57,414 nt of DNA from Stenoxybacter acetivorans DSM 19021 (GCF_000745895.1 NZ_JQKE01000013.1:1-57414), one strand, 5' to 3'. Counted from the stretch's first letter, positions 17,635-26,101 are shown. A program made the numbers and translations. The notes: generated from the sequence alone by a model not told the origin.

Positions 17635-17803
17635 AATATTTCCTTTCGATACAGCCAACCAAAACCCGACAAGCCGAAAACCAGACTTGGTTTAAAACAC
17701 ATTCTTTTAAAATATCCACTACCTGTTCCTAGTCTGAATTTTCCTTCCATATTTTTAGGTGTAGGAAAACCAGCTTTTATTTATACATTATTTCAAGTAT
17801 TTC

Positions 17804-18241
17804 TCAGAGATTAGATTGAACAATTTTGCGTAGATCAGCTATTTCTATTTCTAGAAAATCAGCGTAATCTTTTTTATCCATCTCGCAAATTCCAACCAGT
17901 GCTTCCGCATATTTTTTCTTAATTAGCTTACATGCTTTGATGAAAAAAGGAAGCCCTTTTTCATCATCATTCATGATTGTTGAGTAGAAATACCCAAGTT
18001 CGATCAGAGCATCTATGTTATTAGACTCTTCTTTTAAAGCATTTTCTAATAAGTGCCTCATATCCAAGAATGAATAGCGAGTAATGTCAGTTAAGGATAT
18101 ATACACATATTTCATTACATAATAGATACTTGGAAGATATTCAGCATCCTTGATTGTTTCGAGTAAATACACTGCTTTTTCATAATCTTTTTTGCGCGCT
18201 GCAAATTGAGCATGCTTCAAAATAGTTGATACTTTTTTCAT
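17804..18241 (-). CDS. Small helical (TPR-like) protein, candidate immunity protein
   Basis: 145 residues, almost wholly helical by composition. Its repeating pattern resembles tetratricopeptide units (FAARKKDYEKAVYLLE; ALIELGYFYSTIMND-EKGLPFFIKAC). No signal peptide. AGGAG precedes the ATG. TPR/Sel1-like small proteins are found among immunity genes of polymorphic toxin systems. Function unproven. Confidence 0.65.
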   Translation of the reverse strand: MKKVSTILKHAQFAARKKDYEKAVYLLETIKDAEYLPSIYYVMKYVYISLTDITRYSFLDMRHLLENALKEESNNIDALIELGYFYSTIMNDDEKGLPFFIKACKLIKKKYAEALVGICEMDKKDYADFLEIEIADLRKIVQSNL

Positions 18242-18391
18242 CTTAAATCTCCTCTTTCATGATGCTTATGAACATATCACAAACCTTCTTACCACCTTAT
18301 TTTTTCATTTAGAAAATAGTAATGATCATGGAAGTTGGGTTGCTTAAGAGTGTTGTTCTGACTTTTACAACCGATACACGCCTCCCTCATG

Positions 18392-18649
18392 CTAAGATGC
18401 ATAAACTATGTCATCTTTCATATCCCAAAAAATTGCATTTTCCCTCTCGGAGAAAATAATAGAATTTCTCGTTGAAATAATTTTTAATTCATCATAAAAA
18501 TCATAGAAACAACAACAATTATCAAAATTTTTCTCTAAAAAATCACATTTTTCAGAAAAGTCAACTATACGGGCAACAAAATTCTCAATAATTTCCCTTG
18601 GCGCATCTTCCGCACTATCCCATATTTGATATTTATCACCAAGTCTCAT
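18392..18649 (-). CDS. Small hypothetical protein, candidate immunity protein
   Basis: 85 residues from the ATG at 18649, chosen because GGAGAG lies six bases ahead. It is rich in acidic residues and has three adjacent cysteines (NCCCFYDFYDE). No family recognised. It lies between two other orphan genes in the cluster, with gaps of 80-150 bp, as in arrays of immunity genes picked up singly. Confidence 0.5.
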   Translation of the reverse strand: MRLGDKYQIWDSAEDAPREIIENFVARIVDFSEKCDFLEKNFDNCCCFYDFYDELKIISTRNSIIFSERENAIFWDMKDDIVYAS

Positions 18650-18732
18650 TATATTCTCTCCAATATTTACCAACAATGGTGATTATTTACTGGATGATTG
18701 CCTTTACTGCTATCATGGTCAGGTACAAGATT

Positions 18733-19173
18733 TTAACAATTGCGAAACAACAAATATCTTTTATAAAATTCATTTTCACCTAAAAATACCATCTTATCAG
18801 AAAATATCAAAATAGTTGGACAGGACTCTTGGGCAACAGTTATTCCTTTGTCTATAGGCATGATACTTTTATCAAAGCCTGAAAGTTCATGAGACATAAC
18901 ATAACAAGTACTCTTTGCGCCATATTTATAAAGAAAACACTTGATTTCTTCATTGGAATGAATTTCTGGAAATGGGATCATATAGTCCGTAATATATAGA
19001 TCCGTTGCACTCCATAATTTATGCAAAATATGTCCCCTCTTCTTTTTTGAAGATAATTCAAACAATACTCGTTTCCGCCTCTGTTTTACTATAAAGTTAT
19101 TTACAAAAGCACTCTCATAGTATTCCTTACTCAAGAAAGGAATTGCCTTATCGTTAATAGCAGTTATATTCAT
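18733..19173 (-). CDS. Hypothetical protein, candidate immunity protein
   Basis: 146 residues from an ATG at 19173; a TTG three codons upstream is possible and neither has a clear ribosome-binding site. The protein is soluble, with a basic N-terminal part (KQRRKRVLFELSSKKKRG). No family recognised. It is the first gene after direct repeat R2 and a putative toxin-tail remnant, which is where a cognate immunity gene would lie. That role is inferred from position only. Confidence 0.5.
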   Translation of the reverse strand: MNITAINDKAIPFLSKEYYESAFVNNFIVKQRRKRVLFELSSKKKRGHILHKLWSATDLYITDYMIPFPEIHSNEEIKCFLYKYGAKSTCYVMSHELSGFDKSIMPIDKGITVAQESCPTILIFSDKMVFLGENEFYKRYLLFRNC

Positions 19174-19229
19174 AGCGGTCAAGGATAATAGTAATACTCA
19201 TGATCTTTGTTATTTAAGCGTGGTTGATA

Positions 19230-19297
19230 CAACGCAAAAACATACCTTTCGTCAGTGAGACAAAAAAATATACAAAACCTTGCATACCAAGATTACA
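19230..19297 (-). repeat. Direct repeat R2, right side of the immunity-like gene cluster
   Basis: Second copy of R1 (16990-17065), same orientation, about 2.24 kb away. Confidence 0.65.
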
Positions 19298-19336
19298 AGG
19301 ACACAGTAAAAATGCAAATGGTTTATGTTCTATGTC

Positions 19337-19455
19337 TCATTGCTTACACATGAAACGACCAATTTGTAGATCTCGGACATGCCCTATTGAAGGTTCAATT
19401 ACATTATTCCAAATAATATCTTTGACACCTTTTGTTGATTCATAATTTTGCCTTT
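19337..19455 (-). pseudogene. Coding-like fragment, possible toxin C-terminus remnant
   Basis: A short open stretch on the minus strand, about 38 codons with no start. It reads YESTKGVKDIIWNN, then VIEPSIGHVRDL, then QIGRFMCKQ and a stop. It reads like a real protein C-terminus. It lies directly upstream of the four immunity-like genes, where a displaced toxin tail is expected. I cannot name the family. Confidence 0.35.
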
Positions 19456-20039
19456 ATTGTTCAAAGTTAGTGGAATCTGGCATTTTCAATTTCACATCGC
19501 TTTAAAGTAATTTTCAACCAAATGTCGCCATTGAAGGCTCTATTTTTCCATTAAGCATTGGTTAGTTTTAATCTATCTATTTGTTTATTATATATTATAT
19601 TAACAATAATCCATAGATTCAAATACCTTTAATATATTTTATTGTTTTGAAATACATTCGATAATAGTTTATAAAGTGATAATATCTAATGTTATATACT
19701 AAACATTTTAGTATATATTTTCAAAATTTAATATATATTTTTCAAATTATATAAAAACTAAATCACTGTTAAACAATAATACTGTTAGTATGATCGTGCA
19801 GTAATTTTTATGAAACGTATCGAAGAAAATTGAAAGAATGCTTAATGCTTAATGCTTAATGCTTAATGCTTAATGCTTATTTGAAATAGTTCGGTAAATT
19901 AGGTAGTGGCTGTATTGAAAATTTTGATATAGATTGTAATAATGATTCAATTTATTAGCAATATTAAAGATATAGATGAAGCTGAATAAATCTTCTATAC
20001 AGTCTCTGTAGTATGTTGTAACTAGTTTAAGGAATGTAT
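19456..20039. other. AT-rich intergenic stretch with a simple-sequence repeat
   Basis: About 580 bp, very AT-rich around 19560-19760, with no gene. It includes the heptanucleotide array at 19837-19878 and the upstream region of the roadblock-like gene. The AT-rich part could be curved DNA or a transcription control region. Confidence 0.5.
19837..19878 (+). repeat. Heptanucleotide tandem array (AATGCTT)6
   Basis: Six perfect copies of AATGCTT in 42 bp. It ends about 160 bp before the start codon of the roadblock-like gene. Perfect short tandem arrays upstream of genes in Neisseriaceae are classic sites of slipped-strand mispairing that alters promoter spacing. Confidence 0.9.
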
Positions 20040-20423
20040 ATGTCGTACAAACACATTATCTCTGAGATGATGAAGATAAATGGTACTATTTTAGCCAGTA
20101 TCGTTGATTATGAGACAGGATTGGTTGTTGCGGGTGAATCGCAATCTAATTTGGATATTGATTTTGCTACCGCCGGTGCAGCCTCTATTGTGAATGCTCA
20201 ATCTAAATCTTTGTTATTATTAGATATAAAAGCTGAAATTGATGATATTTTGGTTACGCTTGGCGATCAATACCACATCACGCGTATCTTAAAGAAAAGC
20301 AACGATGCTTCCGGATACCCTTTATTTTTATATTTGGTATTACAACGCAATAGCAGCCCGTTGGCTTTGGCACGCCGGATTTTGCAAAATTTAGATACAC
20401 AATACCAAAGTACATTGGTTTAA
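20040..20423 (+). CDS. Roadblock/LC7-like small protein
   Basis: 127 residues from the ATG at 20040, which has AAGGA seven bases ahead; the ATG at 20034 touches that site. The pattern fits the roadblock/LC7 fold: an N-terminal helix, then GTILASIVDYETGLVVAGES, a helix rich in Ala, a strand around LLLLDIKAEIDDILVTLG, and a C-terminal helix (PLALARRILQNL). Bacterial roadblock proteins such as MglB regulate small Ras-like GTPases in polarity and gliding motility; no GTPase gene lies here. It heads a short operon with the 125-codon gene and is preceded by the heptanucleotide array. Confidence 0.6.
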   Translation: MSYKHIISEMMKINGTILASIVDYETGLVVAGESQSNLDIDFATAGAASIVNAQSKSLLLLDIKAEIDDILVTLGDQYHITRILKKSNDASGYPLFLYLVLQRNSSPLALARRILQNLDTQYQSTLV

Positions 20424-20453
20424 AGAGGCTGTTGTGGCTGAAATTGTATTTGA

Positions 20454-20516
20454 ATGAAGAAAAAACTGCCAACTGATGTAGAAACACGGCTGGAAGTATT
20501 GACAAAAGGAATATAA
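20454..20516 (+). CDS. Possible 20-residue ORF between the two genes
   Basis: ATG to TAA, product MKKKLPTDVETRLEVLTKGI. The reading looks protein-like and ends one base before the next start codon. It might be a short peptide or a relic. A frame-shifted extension to the left is visible from a GTG at about 20434 (MAEIVFE). No strong ribosome-binding site. Confidence 0.25.
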   Translation: MKKKLPTDVETRLEVLTKGI

Positions 20517-20517
20517 C

Positions 20518-20895
20518 ATGAAACTTAATTTCACTGGGCTGTCTGCTAAAGAAATGGCAGAATCAGCGAAAATACATCATCAGCAAATATTGGATGCCAT
20601 TACTCTGTCAAACAGTCGTTCGTTGATGAAACGGCGACCATGCCACCACTCCTTTATTCTATCTTTGGCAATTCTCACATGGGCAAAAGACAATGTTGAA
20701 AAATACAAAGGATTGCCGGTTTATGAAGAAATGATAAAGAAAGTTGTCAGTATTAATACTATTTACAACAAAATAGTAAAATTTCGTGAAAAAGCCTTAT
20801 TTTTAAATGCAGTTATAGTAATTAAACAAGAGCTGCCGGAAGTTGCCAATCAAGCCATAACAGCAATAGAAGCCTTGGGTGCCGCAGTGGATTAA
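20518..20895 (+). CDS. Hypothetical helical protein, partner of the roadblock-like gene
   Basis: 125 residues, mainly helical and soluble, with no recognised family. AAAGG lies eight bases before the ATG. It follows the roadblock-like gene by 94 bp and shares its terminator, so the two probably form an operon. Roadblock proteins usually work with partners, which makes this gene a candidate binding partner. Confidence 0.6.
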   Translation: MKLNFTGLSAKEMAESAKIHHQQILDAITLSNSRSLMKRRPCHHSFILSLAILTWAKDNVEKYKGLPVYEEMIKKVVSINTIYNKIVKFREKALFLNAVIVIKQELPEVANQAITAIEALGAAVD

Positions 20896-20916
20896 TAAGT
20901 ATTTGTTGCACTGAAA

Positions 20917-20949
20917 AGTACTCTGAATATTGTTTCAGGGTGCTTTTTT
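20917..20949 (+). terminator. Intrinsic terminator of the roadblock operon
   Basis: An 11-bp stem (AGTACTCTGAA with TTCAGGGTGCT, two G-U pairs) and 6-base loop, followed by six T residues, 22 bp after the stop codon at 20895. Confidence 0.85.
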
Positions 20950-20996
20950 GCAGCGCGTATCCGCGTATTATTGAGTGTTTGTTAATTTTAATCTAT

Positions 20997-21362
20997 CTAA
21001 AAAGCGTTCAAAATTCTGCGTCTCGGATAAATCCTATGGTTTGTTATATCATTGAGTCTACCCTCGAAATAAATGGCAAGTTGGCTGACCGCCTGCCCCC
21101 AATTCTGTATGGGCATCGTCCATTTTTCTGATGCCTTATTGATGCCGACATACAAAAGTTTCAGCAGACTGCCCTCATTGGGAAACGCACCTTTGGTTTT
21201 GGTCAACTTACGGAATTGACGGTGTACAGCTTCCACTGCATTGGTGGTGTAAATTAACGGTTGGTAATGTTGGTAATCACACCAGCCGAAACCACCAGCC
21301 CGTGAATAAGCAACTTCGGTCAGTTGTTTGGCGGGGTGAGTTGCCGTTTTTGCCCGTCAGTG
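20997..21362 (-). pseudogene. IS256-family transposase remnant (3' end)
   Basis: The minus strand encodes the C-terminal part of a mutator-type transposase: PLIYTTNAVEAVHRQ, then FRKLTKTKGAFPNE, LLKLLYVGINKASEKW and QLAIYFEGRL. Upstream the frame reads LTEVAYSRAGGFGWCDY and then meets a stop. The catalytic DDE core is missing, so it is inactive. It sits between the roadblock operon and the DUF6980-like gene and shows past insertion activity in this accessory stretch. Confidence 0.85.
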
Positions 21363-21444
21363 CTTGGCCTGATTAGCGTTGTTTGAGTGCTGTTTTAAAG
21401 TTGGAATATGGGTTTGTTCATGTATTGTCTCCTATCCATATACC

Positions 21445-21479
21445 TTTCTTTTCCTATCAATTTATCCACAAACATTTCT
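21445..21479 (-). repeat. Short repeat S2 after the DUF6980-like gene
   Basis: Matches 17099-17133. See that entry. Confidence 0.5.
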
Positions 21480-21505
21480 ATCCACTGTCTGCTTTTCTGG
21501 GCACT

Positions 21506-21811
21506 TTATTTTGTATAAAGATCCGGATCGTTTTCCCACCAGCCAGATGTTTGATACAATTCAGGAATTCTCGAATCGACACAATCATCGATTCCCAAAT
21601 CATTTAAGCGATCAAACCACTCATCCCTAAGTGAACTTGGTAAGTTTGATCCACACCAAGGACAAAATCGGATAAGCTGCAATGAATTGCCCCCATCTCT
21701 ATATTCAAATCCGAATTCTCGATATTTAGCTAAATAAATTAACCCAATCTCGTTCTGATCAACAAAAAATCTCATTTCTTCACAGCAAAAGTGTTTTTTC
21801 TCTACACCCAT
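21506..21811 (-). CDS. Small cysteine-containing protein (DUF6980-like)
   Basis: 101 residues. Two cysteine pairs, HFCCEEM near the N-terminus and CPWCGSNLP in the middle, suggest a zinc-binding site. The arrangement CC-E-M, CPWCG, LP-SLR resembles DUF6980 small proteins, which often sit beside toxin genes; that name is from memory. The C-terminal part is acidic. It lies isolated in an accessory stretch with repeat S2 just downstream, so an immunity or orphan accessory role is likely. Confidence 0.6.
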   Translation of the reverse strand: MGVEKKHFCCEEMRFFVDQNEIGLIYLAKYREFGFEYRDGGNSLQLIRFCPWCGSNLPSSLRDEWFDRLNDLGIDDCVDSRIPELYQTSGWWENDPDLYTK

Positions 21812-22199
21812 AACTCATCTCCGAATTTCGCGTTCCGAGACTGGTGATCTTGTCATTTCACCAGTTATCCTGTCAGCCAACCCTAAATGACTTCCACGTT
21901 TATCATAGCGTTTATTGCCATCTGTTTTTTGTTTTTCCTTTGTATGGTTTCAAATCTTTCCAAGGAGTCACAGTTGCTATAGGGTACAGTTGCGTATTAT
22001 GAACGACCGCTTAAAACACCAGCAACAAAAACAGTAAACAATAAATTGCCGCATTCTCGTTTGTAATGGCATGTTTCTTATTTCAGGCTGCCTGAACGCC
22101 ATTTTCTATTATCTGAAAGAACGTTTTAGCCCGAAACAAATAATTAAGGTAGAATTATCAATTTTCGTCTTTCTAAGACACCTCAAGAATTTATTTTTC
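21812..22199. other. Intergenic stretch before fdhD
   Basis: No gene apart from an open extension of the fdhD frame. A palindromic uptake sequence lies at 22082-22096. The boundary between accessory and core DNA falls here. Confidence 0.5.
22082..22096. repeat. Palindromic DNA uptake sequence
   Basis: TTCAGGCTGCCTGAA, 104 bp before fdhD. It contains the uptake 12-mer AGGCTGCCTGAA on the plus strand. Confidence 0.8.
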
Positions 22200-23012
22200 A
22201 TGCCTCCATTTGCCATTTTTCGCTCAGAACAACCCGTTTGGATTGCCGAAACCAATCAAATTTGCTCGGCGGTTGATAACATCAGCACCGAAATACCGGT
22301 GGCGTTGGTTTACAACGGCATTGCCCATGCGGTGCTGATGGCAACGCCGCAGCACTTACCCGAATTGGCATTGGGTTTCAGCTTAAGTGAAGGCATTGTG
22401 GTTTCAGGCAGCCAGATTTATGACATCAATGTTGTTGAAGAAGAAAATGGCTTGGTGATCAATATTGAATTGGCAGCAGAAGCATTCAGTCGGTTGAAAA
22501 ACCGCCGCCGCAATATGGGCGGACGTAGCGGATGCGGGTTGTGCGGCTTGGAAAGTTTGGCGGCAGTGAAACCCGCATTGCCGAAATTAACGCGAGGAGC
22601 ACCCGTTTCGTTGTCTGCCGTGCGCCGTGCTTTGCTGCAATTTGATGATTGCCAGCCTTTGCGTGCGCAAACGGGTTCGGTGCACGCCGCCGCGTGGGTT
22701 GATCATTTGGGAAATATTCAAGCCGCATTTGAAGACGTGGGGCGGCACAATGCTTTGGATAAACTCATCGGCCATCTGGTGCGCCGCAACGACAACTGCC
22801 AACTCGGATTTGTGTTAATCTCCAGCCGCGCCGGCTTTGAAATGGTGGTAAAAGCCGCTACTGCCGGTATCGGCTGTGTGGTTGCCGTGTCTGCACCAAC
22901 CGCATATGCCATTGATTTAGCAGAAGAAGCAGGAATAACACTCATCGGCTTTGCCCGCACCAAGCGTCAAGTCGTGTACAGCCATCCCGAATATTTATTA
23001 CTCAACGATTAA
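22200..23012 (+). CDS. fdhD: Formate dehydrogenase accessory sulfurtransferase FdhD
   Basis: 270 residues from the ATG at 22200; the frame is open further upstream, but the family starts here (ALVYNGIAHAVLMATP, ALGFSLSEGIV). The sulfur-relay cysteines are Cys112 and Cys115 in GCGLCG. The FEDVGRHNALDKLIG segment binds the molybdenum cofactor nucleotide. FdhD carries sulfur from IscS to the Mo cofactor of formate dehydrogenase. Four bases separate it from fdhE. No formate dehydrogenase structural gene lies in the window. Confidence 0.93.
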   Translation: MPPFAIFRSEQPVWIAETNQICSAVDNISTEIPVALVYNGIAHAVLMATPQHLPELALGFSLSEGIVVSGSQIYDINVVEEENGLVINIELAAEAFSRLKNRRRNMGGRSGCGLCGLESLAAVKPALPKLTRGAPVSLSAVRRALLQFDDCQPLRAQTGSVHAAAWVDHLGNIQAAFEDVGRHNALDKLIGHLVRRNDNCQLGFVLISSRAGFEMVVKAATAGIGCVVAVSAPTAYAIDLAEEAGITLIGFARTKRQVVYSHPEYLLLND

Positions 23013-23016
23013 ATCC

Positions 23017-23958
23017 ATGACCCGAATTCATAAATCCTCAGAAGCCGTTCAAAATAAACCCTTTTTCCACATTCCGTTTTGGCAAGCACCCGCTGCCGAT
23101 GTCTTTGCCCGCCGCGCCGAGCGTTTGCGTGAACTGGCGGCACAAGAACCAAGCGAGTGGAAAAGCTACCTCGCCTTGCTCGCTCAAGTCTGCGATGCAC
23201 AGCAATCTTTGCTGGCAGAATGCCCTGCTGTGCCCTCTGCGAATTCAGATCCAAACCATTTCAGGCTGCCTGAAACCATATCAGCTGATTTTTGGCAGTC
23301 AATCGAATCCTTGTTCACGTTATTACACACACGGGTGGCAGCAGATTTACCGCCTGCTGCCGAAAATGCGTGGCAGCGATTATTGGCAATGAACAGCAAT
23401 GAACGTTTGGCTTTGGCATTGCGTGTATTGCGTCAAAAAACCGCTGAAACCGATGATGATGTCGGTTTATGGGTACATGCGGTTTTACAAGTGGTGTGGA
23501 CACATTCGGCAATGCGACTGGCTGAAAATGAGCTGCCTGAAAATGCGGTATTGCCGCGTGAAGAGCGCAGTGTTTGCCCTTGCTGCGGCAATGATGCCGT
23601 CGGTTCGGTAATTATCAGCGGCGGTGAATGGGACAATCTGCGCTATTTGCACTGCGCTTTATGCAATAGCCGTTGGAATGCACTGCGTGCCAAATGCACC
23701 TTTTGCGGCAACACCAAAGACATGAGTTTACAAAGTATCGAAGACGCACAAAATGGAACGGCTTTGTCTGCCGCTTACGGTGAATGCTGCGAATCATGCC
23801 ACGGCTACCGCAAAGGCTATCGGCTCGGAAAACAAACGAACGCTGACCCCATTGCCGATGATTTGGCAAGCTTGATATTGGATATGCTGCTGGTTGAAAA
23901 CGGCTATTTGCGCGGCGGCGGCAATCCGTTTTTATTGACGGGAACAGCCGGTAAATAA
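23017..23958 (+). CDS. fdhE: Formate dehydrogenase accessory protein FdhE
   Basis: 313 residues from the ATG at 23017. The C-terminal half carries the rubredoxin-like cysteine pairs: CPCCGN, CALCNSRW, CTFCGNTK and CCESCHGYRK. FdhE binds iron and is required for activity of the membrane-bound respiratory formate dehydrogenases. It contains a full uptake sequence inside the coding region (23260-23274). It follows fdhD in one operon. Confidence 0.93.
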   Translation: MTRIHKSSEAVQNKPFFHIPFWQAPAADVFARRAERLRELAAQEPSEWKSYLALLAQVCDAQQSLLAECPAVPSANSDPNHFRLPETISADFWQSIESLFTLLHTRVAADLPPAAENAWQRLLAMNSNERLALALRVLRQKTAETDDDVGLWVHAVLQVVWTHSAMRLAENELPENAVLPREERSVCPCCGNDAVGSVIISGGEWDNLRYLHCALCNSRWNALRAKCTFCGNTKDMSLQSIEDAQNGTALSAAYGECCESCHGYRKGYRLGKQTNADPIADDLASLILDMLLVENGYLRGGGNPFLLTGTAGK

Positions 23959-24042
23959 AAAGTTCACCGCATAATCAAATGGATTGGCTTCATTGCGTTT
24001 TTCGGATATACCGCAGAAACAGCAACGGCATCAACTGCGTTA

Positions 24043-24549
24043 TTATTGATTAAATCCATCTTCCCTGTTTTCCGCCTTTGGGCGAAAAGCAGGTTTCAGG
24101 CGGATATACATGGTTTTAGTAACGGTTGCCACCACATTGCCGTGTCGATCTTTAATGTCGTTTGCAACTTGCGGCAAGTATTTCTCGCCGTTTTGCGTGT
24201 GTTCGCGCACGGCTTTTAAAAAATCATCGTCCAAACGGCATTCAACAAATACTTTGCCCACACCCGGTTTTTTGAAATCAATGTGCGCCTCTTTATCCCA
24301 AACAAAATACCGCTTGCCCATAATACCCAGCAGCATCAAAGAATAAATCGGATCAATCATGGCAAACAGGCTGCCGCCAAATTGTGTTCCGTTGGCATTT
24401 TTTGTTCCCGGCCAATCTTTTAATACCACTTTGCAATACCGAAAATCCGCACTTAATTGTTCAATTTTGATGCCGCTGAATAAAAACGGCGGCCAAATAT
24501 TCAAAATAAAACGCACCAGCCACGGACGTTCAAACAACCACATTTTCAT
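24043..24549 (-). CDS. DUF4442 hotdog-fold protein (thioesterase-like)
   Basis: 168 residues of the DUF4442/YiiD C-terminal type. Family pattern: WPPFLFSGI, NANGTQFGGSLFAMIDPIY, then HIDFKKPG. Related hotdog proteins hydrolyse acyl-CoA or acyl-ACP, but no substrate is known here. The ATG overlaps the end of ygfZ by 4 bp (ATGA), so the two are coupled. Confidence 0.8.
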   Translation of the reverse strand: MKMWLFERPWLVRFILNIWPPFLFSGIKIEQLSADFRYCKVVLKDWPGTKNANGTQFGGSLFAMIDPIYSLMLLGIMGKRYFVWDKEAHIDFKKPGVGKVFVECRLDDDFLKAVREHTQNGEKYLPQVANDIKDRHGNVVATVTKTMYIRLKPAFRPKAENREDGFNQ

Positions 24550-25427
24550 GCTTCCCCTGCCGCCTCTTTGTGAAAAAATAGGTGCTGTATCTGAAGATTA
24601 ATGCCGCTTTTTGTGTGTAAACCCTGCGCGGCGGCAGTAAATTTAATCACCGCCAAAGCCTGATTATCCCCACCAACATTAACGCAGTTAATCAATAAGC
24701 CTACTTCTTCGCCGCCGCCGTTCCATACGGTTTCTCCCGCTGCCAATGCCGATGATGCGTTCAACAGCACCAAGCCGCGTTTTACCTGCCCTCGGTATTG
24801 GGCGCGGGCAATGATTTCCTGACCTGGGTAGCAGCCCTTGCGAAAATGCACACCGCCGATCAGATGCTGATTGAGCATTTGCGCGACACAGGTTTCTGTG
24901 GTGGCTGCGCTGATCCACGCATAGCCGCATTGCAGTTCATGTAGCTGCCACGCTTTTTCGGCAGATTCGTCAAAATCGGGCAAATCCGCCGCCGCGCCTG
25001 CCAGCATTGTCCCGCCGTGCGGCAAAGCAATACGCCATACCGCATGACGGTATTCAACAGGCAATACCAAAGCGGGCGTATCCGGCAAATCTGCAATCTT
25101 ATTACCAACCCATTCACCCGCCACCGCTGTATCAGAATCTGCCGTCAAAACCACTTTACTGCGCAGTACATACATTTTTAACCGCTTAATCATGGCTTCG
25201 ATTAAATCTTTTGCCATAATCAGTAATAAATCATCGCCTCTGTTGAGCACCACCATATTTGCCAGCACCCGCCCTTTTGGGGTGTTATATGTGGCATAGC
25301 AGGCTTGATTTTCTGCCAAATGATTGATGTCATTGGACAACTGGTTGTGTAAAAAAACATGGCGGTCTTCACCGCTGACACAAACCGTACCGAAAAACGG
25401 CAACAGGCTACCTGAAAAAGCATTCAT
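24546..25427 (-). CDS. ygfZ: YgfZ/GcvT-family folate-binding protein
   Basis: 293 residues. The diagnostic YgfZ motif KGCYPGQEIIARAQYRG is present, with its cysteine. YgfZ uses tetrahydrofolate to assist repair or assembly of certain Fe-S enzymes such as MiaB. The N-terminal part (VSGEDRHVFLHNQLSNDI) is typical. It forms a two-gene unit with the DUF4442 gene. Confidence 0.92.
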   Translation of the reverse strand: MNAFSGSLLPFFGTVCVSGEDRHVFLHNQLSNDINHLAENQACYATYNTPKGRVLANMVVLNRGDDLLLIMAKDLIEAMIKRLKMYVLRSKVVLTADSDTAVAGEWVGNKIADLPDTPALVLPVEYRHAVWRIALPHGGTMLAGAAADLPDFDESAEKAWQLHELQCGYAWISAATTETCVAQMLNQHLIGGVHFRKGCYPGQEIIARAQYRGQVKRGLVLLNASSALAAGETVWNGGGEEVGLLINCVNVGGDNQALAVIKFTAAAQGLHTKSGINLQIQHLFFHKEAAGEA

Positions 25428-25619
25428 AACGGTATTTTCTTTCTGCCTTAATCAAAATACAGCGGCTCATTTTTGAAAATGACGCTGTCGGAATTGTGTG
25501 TATCTTAAAAAATATACGGTTTTGTTTTAAAAGCAAACCGCTCGCCCAAACCACGCAATACCGCACAGCCAATTTATATTTTTTCAATCTATTTAAATAA
25601 GGGTTACACCAAACAAATA

Positions 25620-25838
25620 TCAGTAATGCGGCGGAATTTCGTCTTCGGCGCGCGCGGGATTTGCCCATTCGTTTTTTTCAGGCAGCCGCTGATACAGCAA
25701 ACGCAGCTGGGCTTGTTGCAAAGACAGTGTTTCTTGCAATCGTGCAACGGTATCGCTCAAACTTTCCAATAAATCTTCTTGCCAAGCAACACGGATTTCC
25801 AATTCTTCCAAACGGCGGTGTTCATGCTGATTACTCAT
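25620..25838 (-). CDS. slyX: SlyX family protein
   Basis: 72 residues, a single coiled coil (LEELEIRVAWQEDLLES, LSDTVARLQETLSLQQ) ending with the SlyX tail ...EIPPHY. Function is unknown in all bacteria. AGGA lies four bases before the ATG. It is isolated between ygfZ and ppk1. Confidence 0.9.
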   Translation of the reverse strand: MSNQHEHRRLEELEIRVAWQEDLLESLSDTVARLQETLSLQQAQLRLLYQRLPEKNEWANPARAEDEIPPHY

Positions 25839-26101
25839 TTTTCCTACTCAATTCTTTTAAAAACAATAAACCCGCTGCATGAATCGCATTTCAAAAATCA
25901 AACACCCAATCCGATGGGCAACGCGGCACATACAACGAGTTTCTTATTCAGTGTTTATCGGTATAGCGTTTACCATTCAGCGGCTGACACAATGGCTTCA
26001 ATCATTCAATACAATACAGCCGAAACAATCAATCCGTTACTGCAAAACAACAGAATGCTGTTTCAGGCTGTCTGAAAAGCCGCCGCACAGGCACAATGCC
26101 G

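Noticed and set aside
19224-19445. 73-codon plus-strand frame
   Set aside because: It overlaps repeat R2 and runs antisense to the better coding-like fragment on the minus strand; no start site.
19837-19878. Possible CRISPR array
   Set aside because: The repeat unit is only 7 bp with no spacers and no cas genes; it is a simple tandem repeat.
20997-21362. Intact IS256 element
   Set aside because: Only the C-terminal part of the transposase is present, with a stop upstream, and no terminal inverted repeats were found.
22071-22199. 43-codon N-terminal extension of FdhD
   Set aside because: It begins over an uptake sequence and is not part of the family; the start at 22200 matches FdhD.
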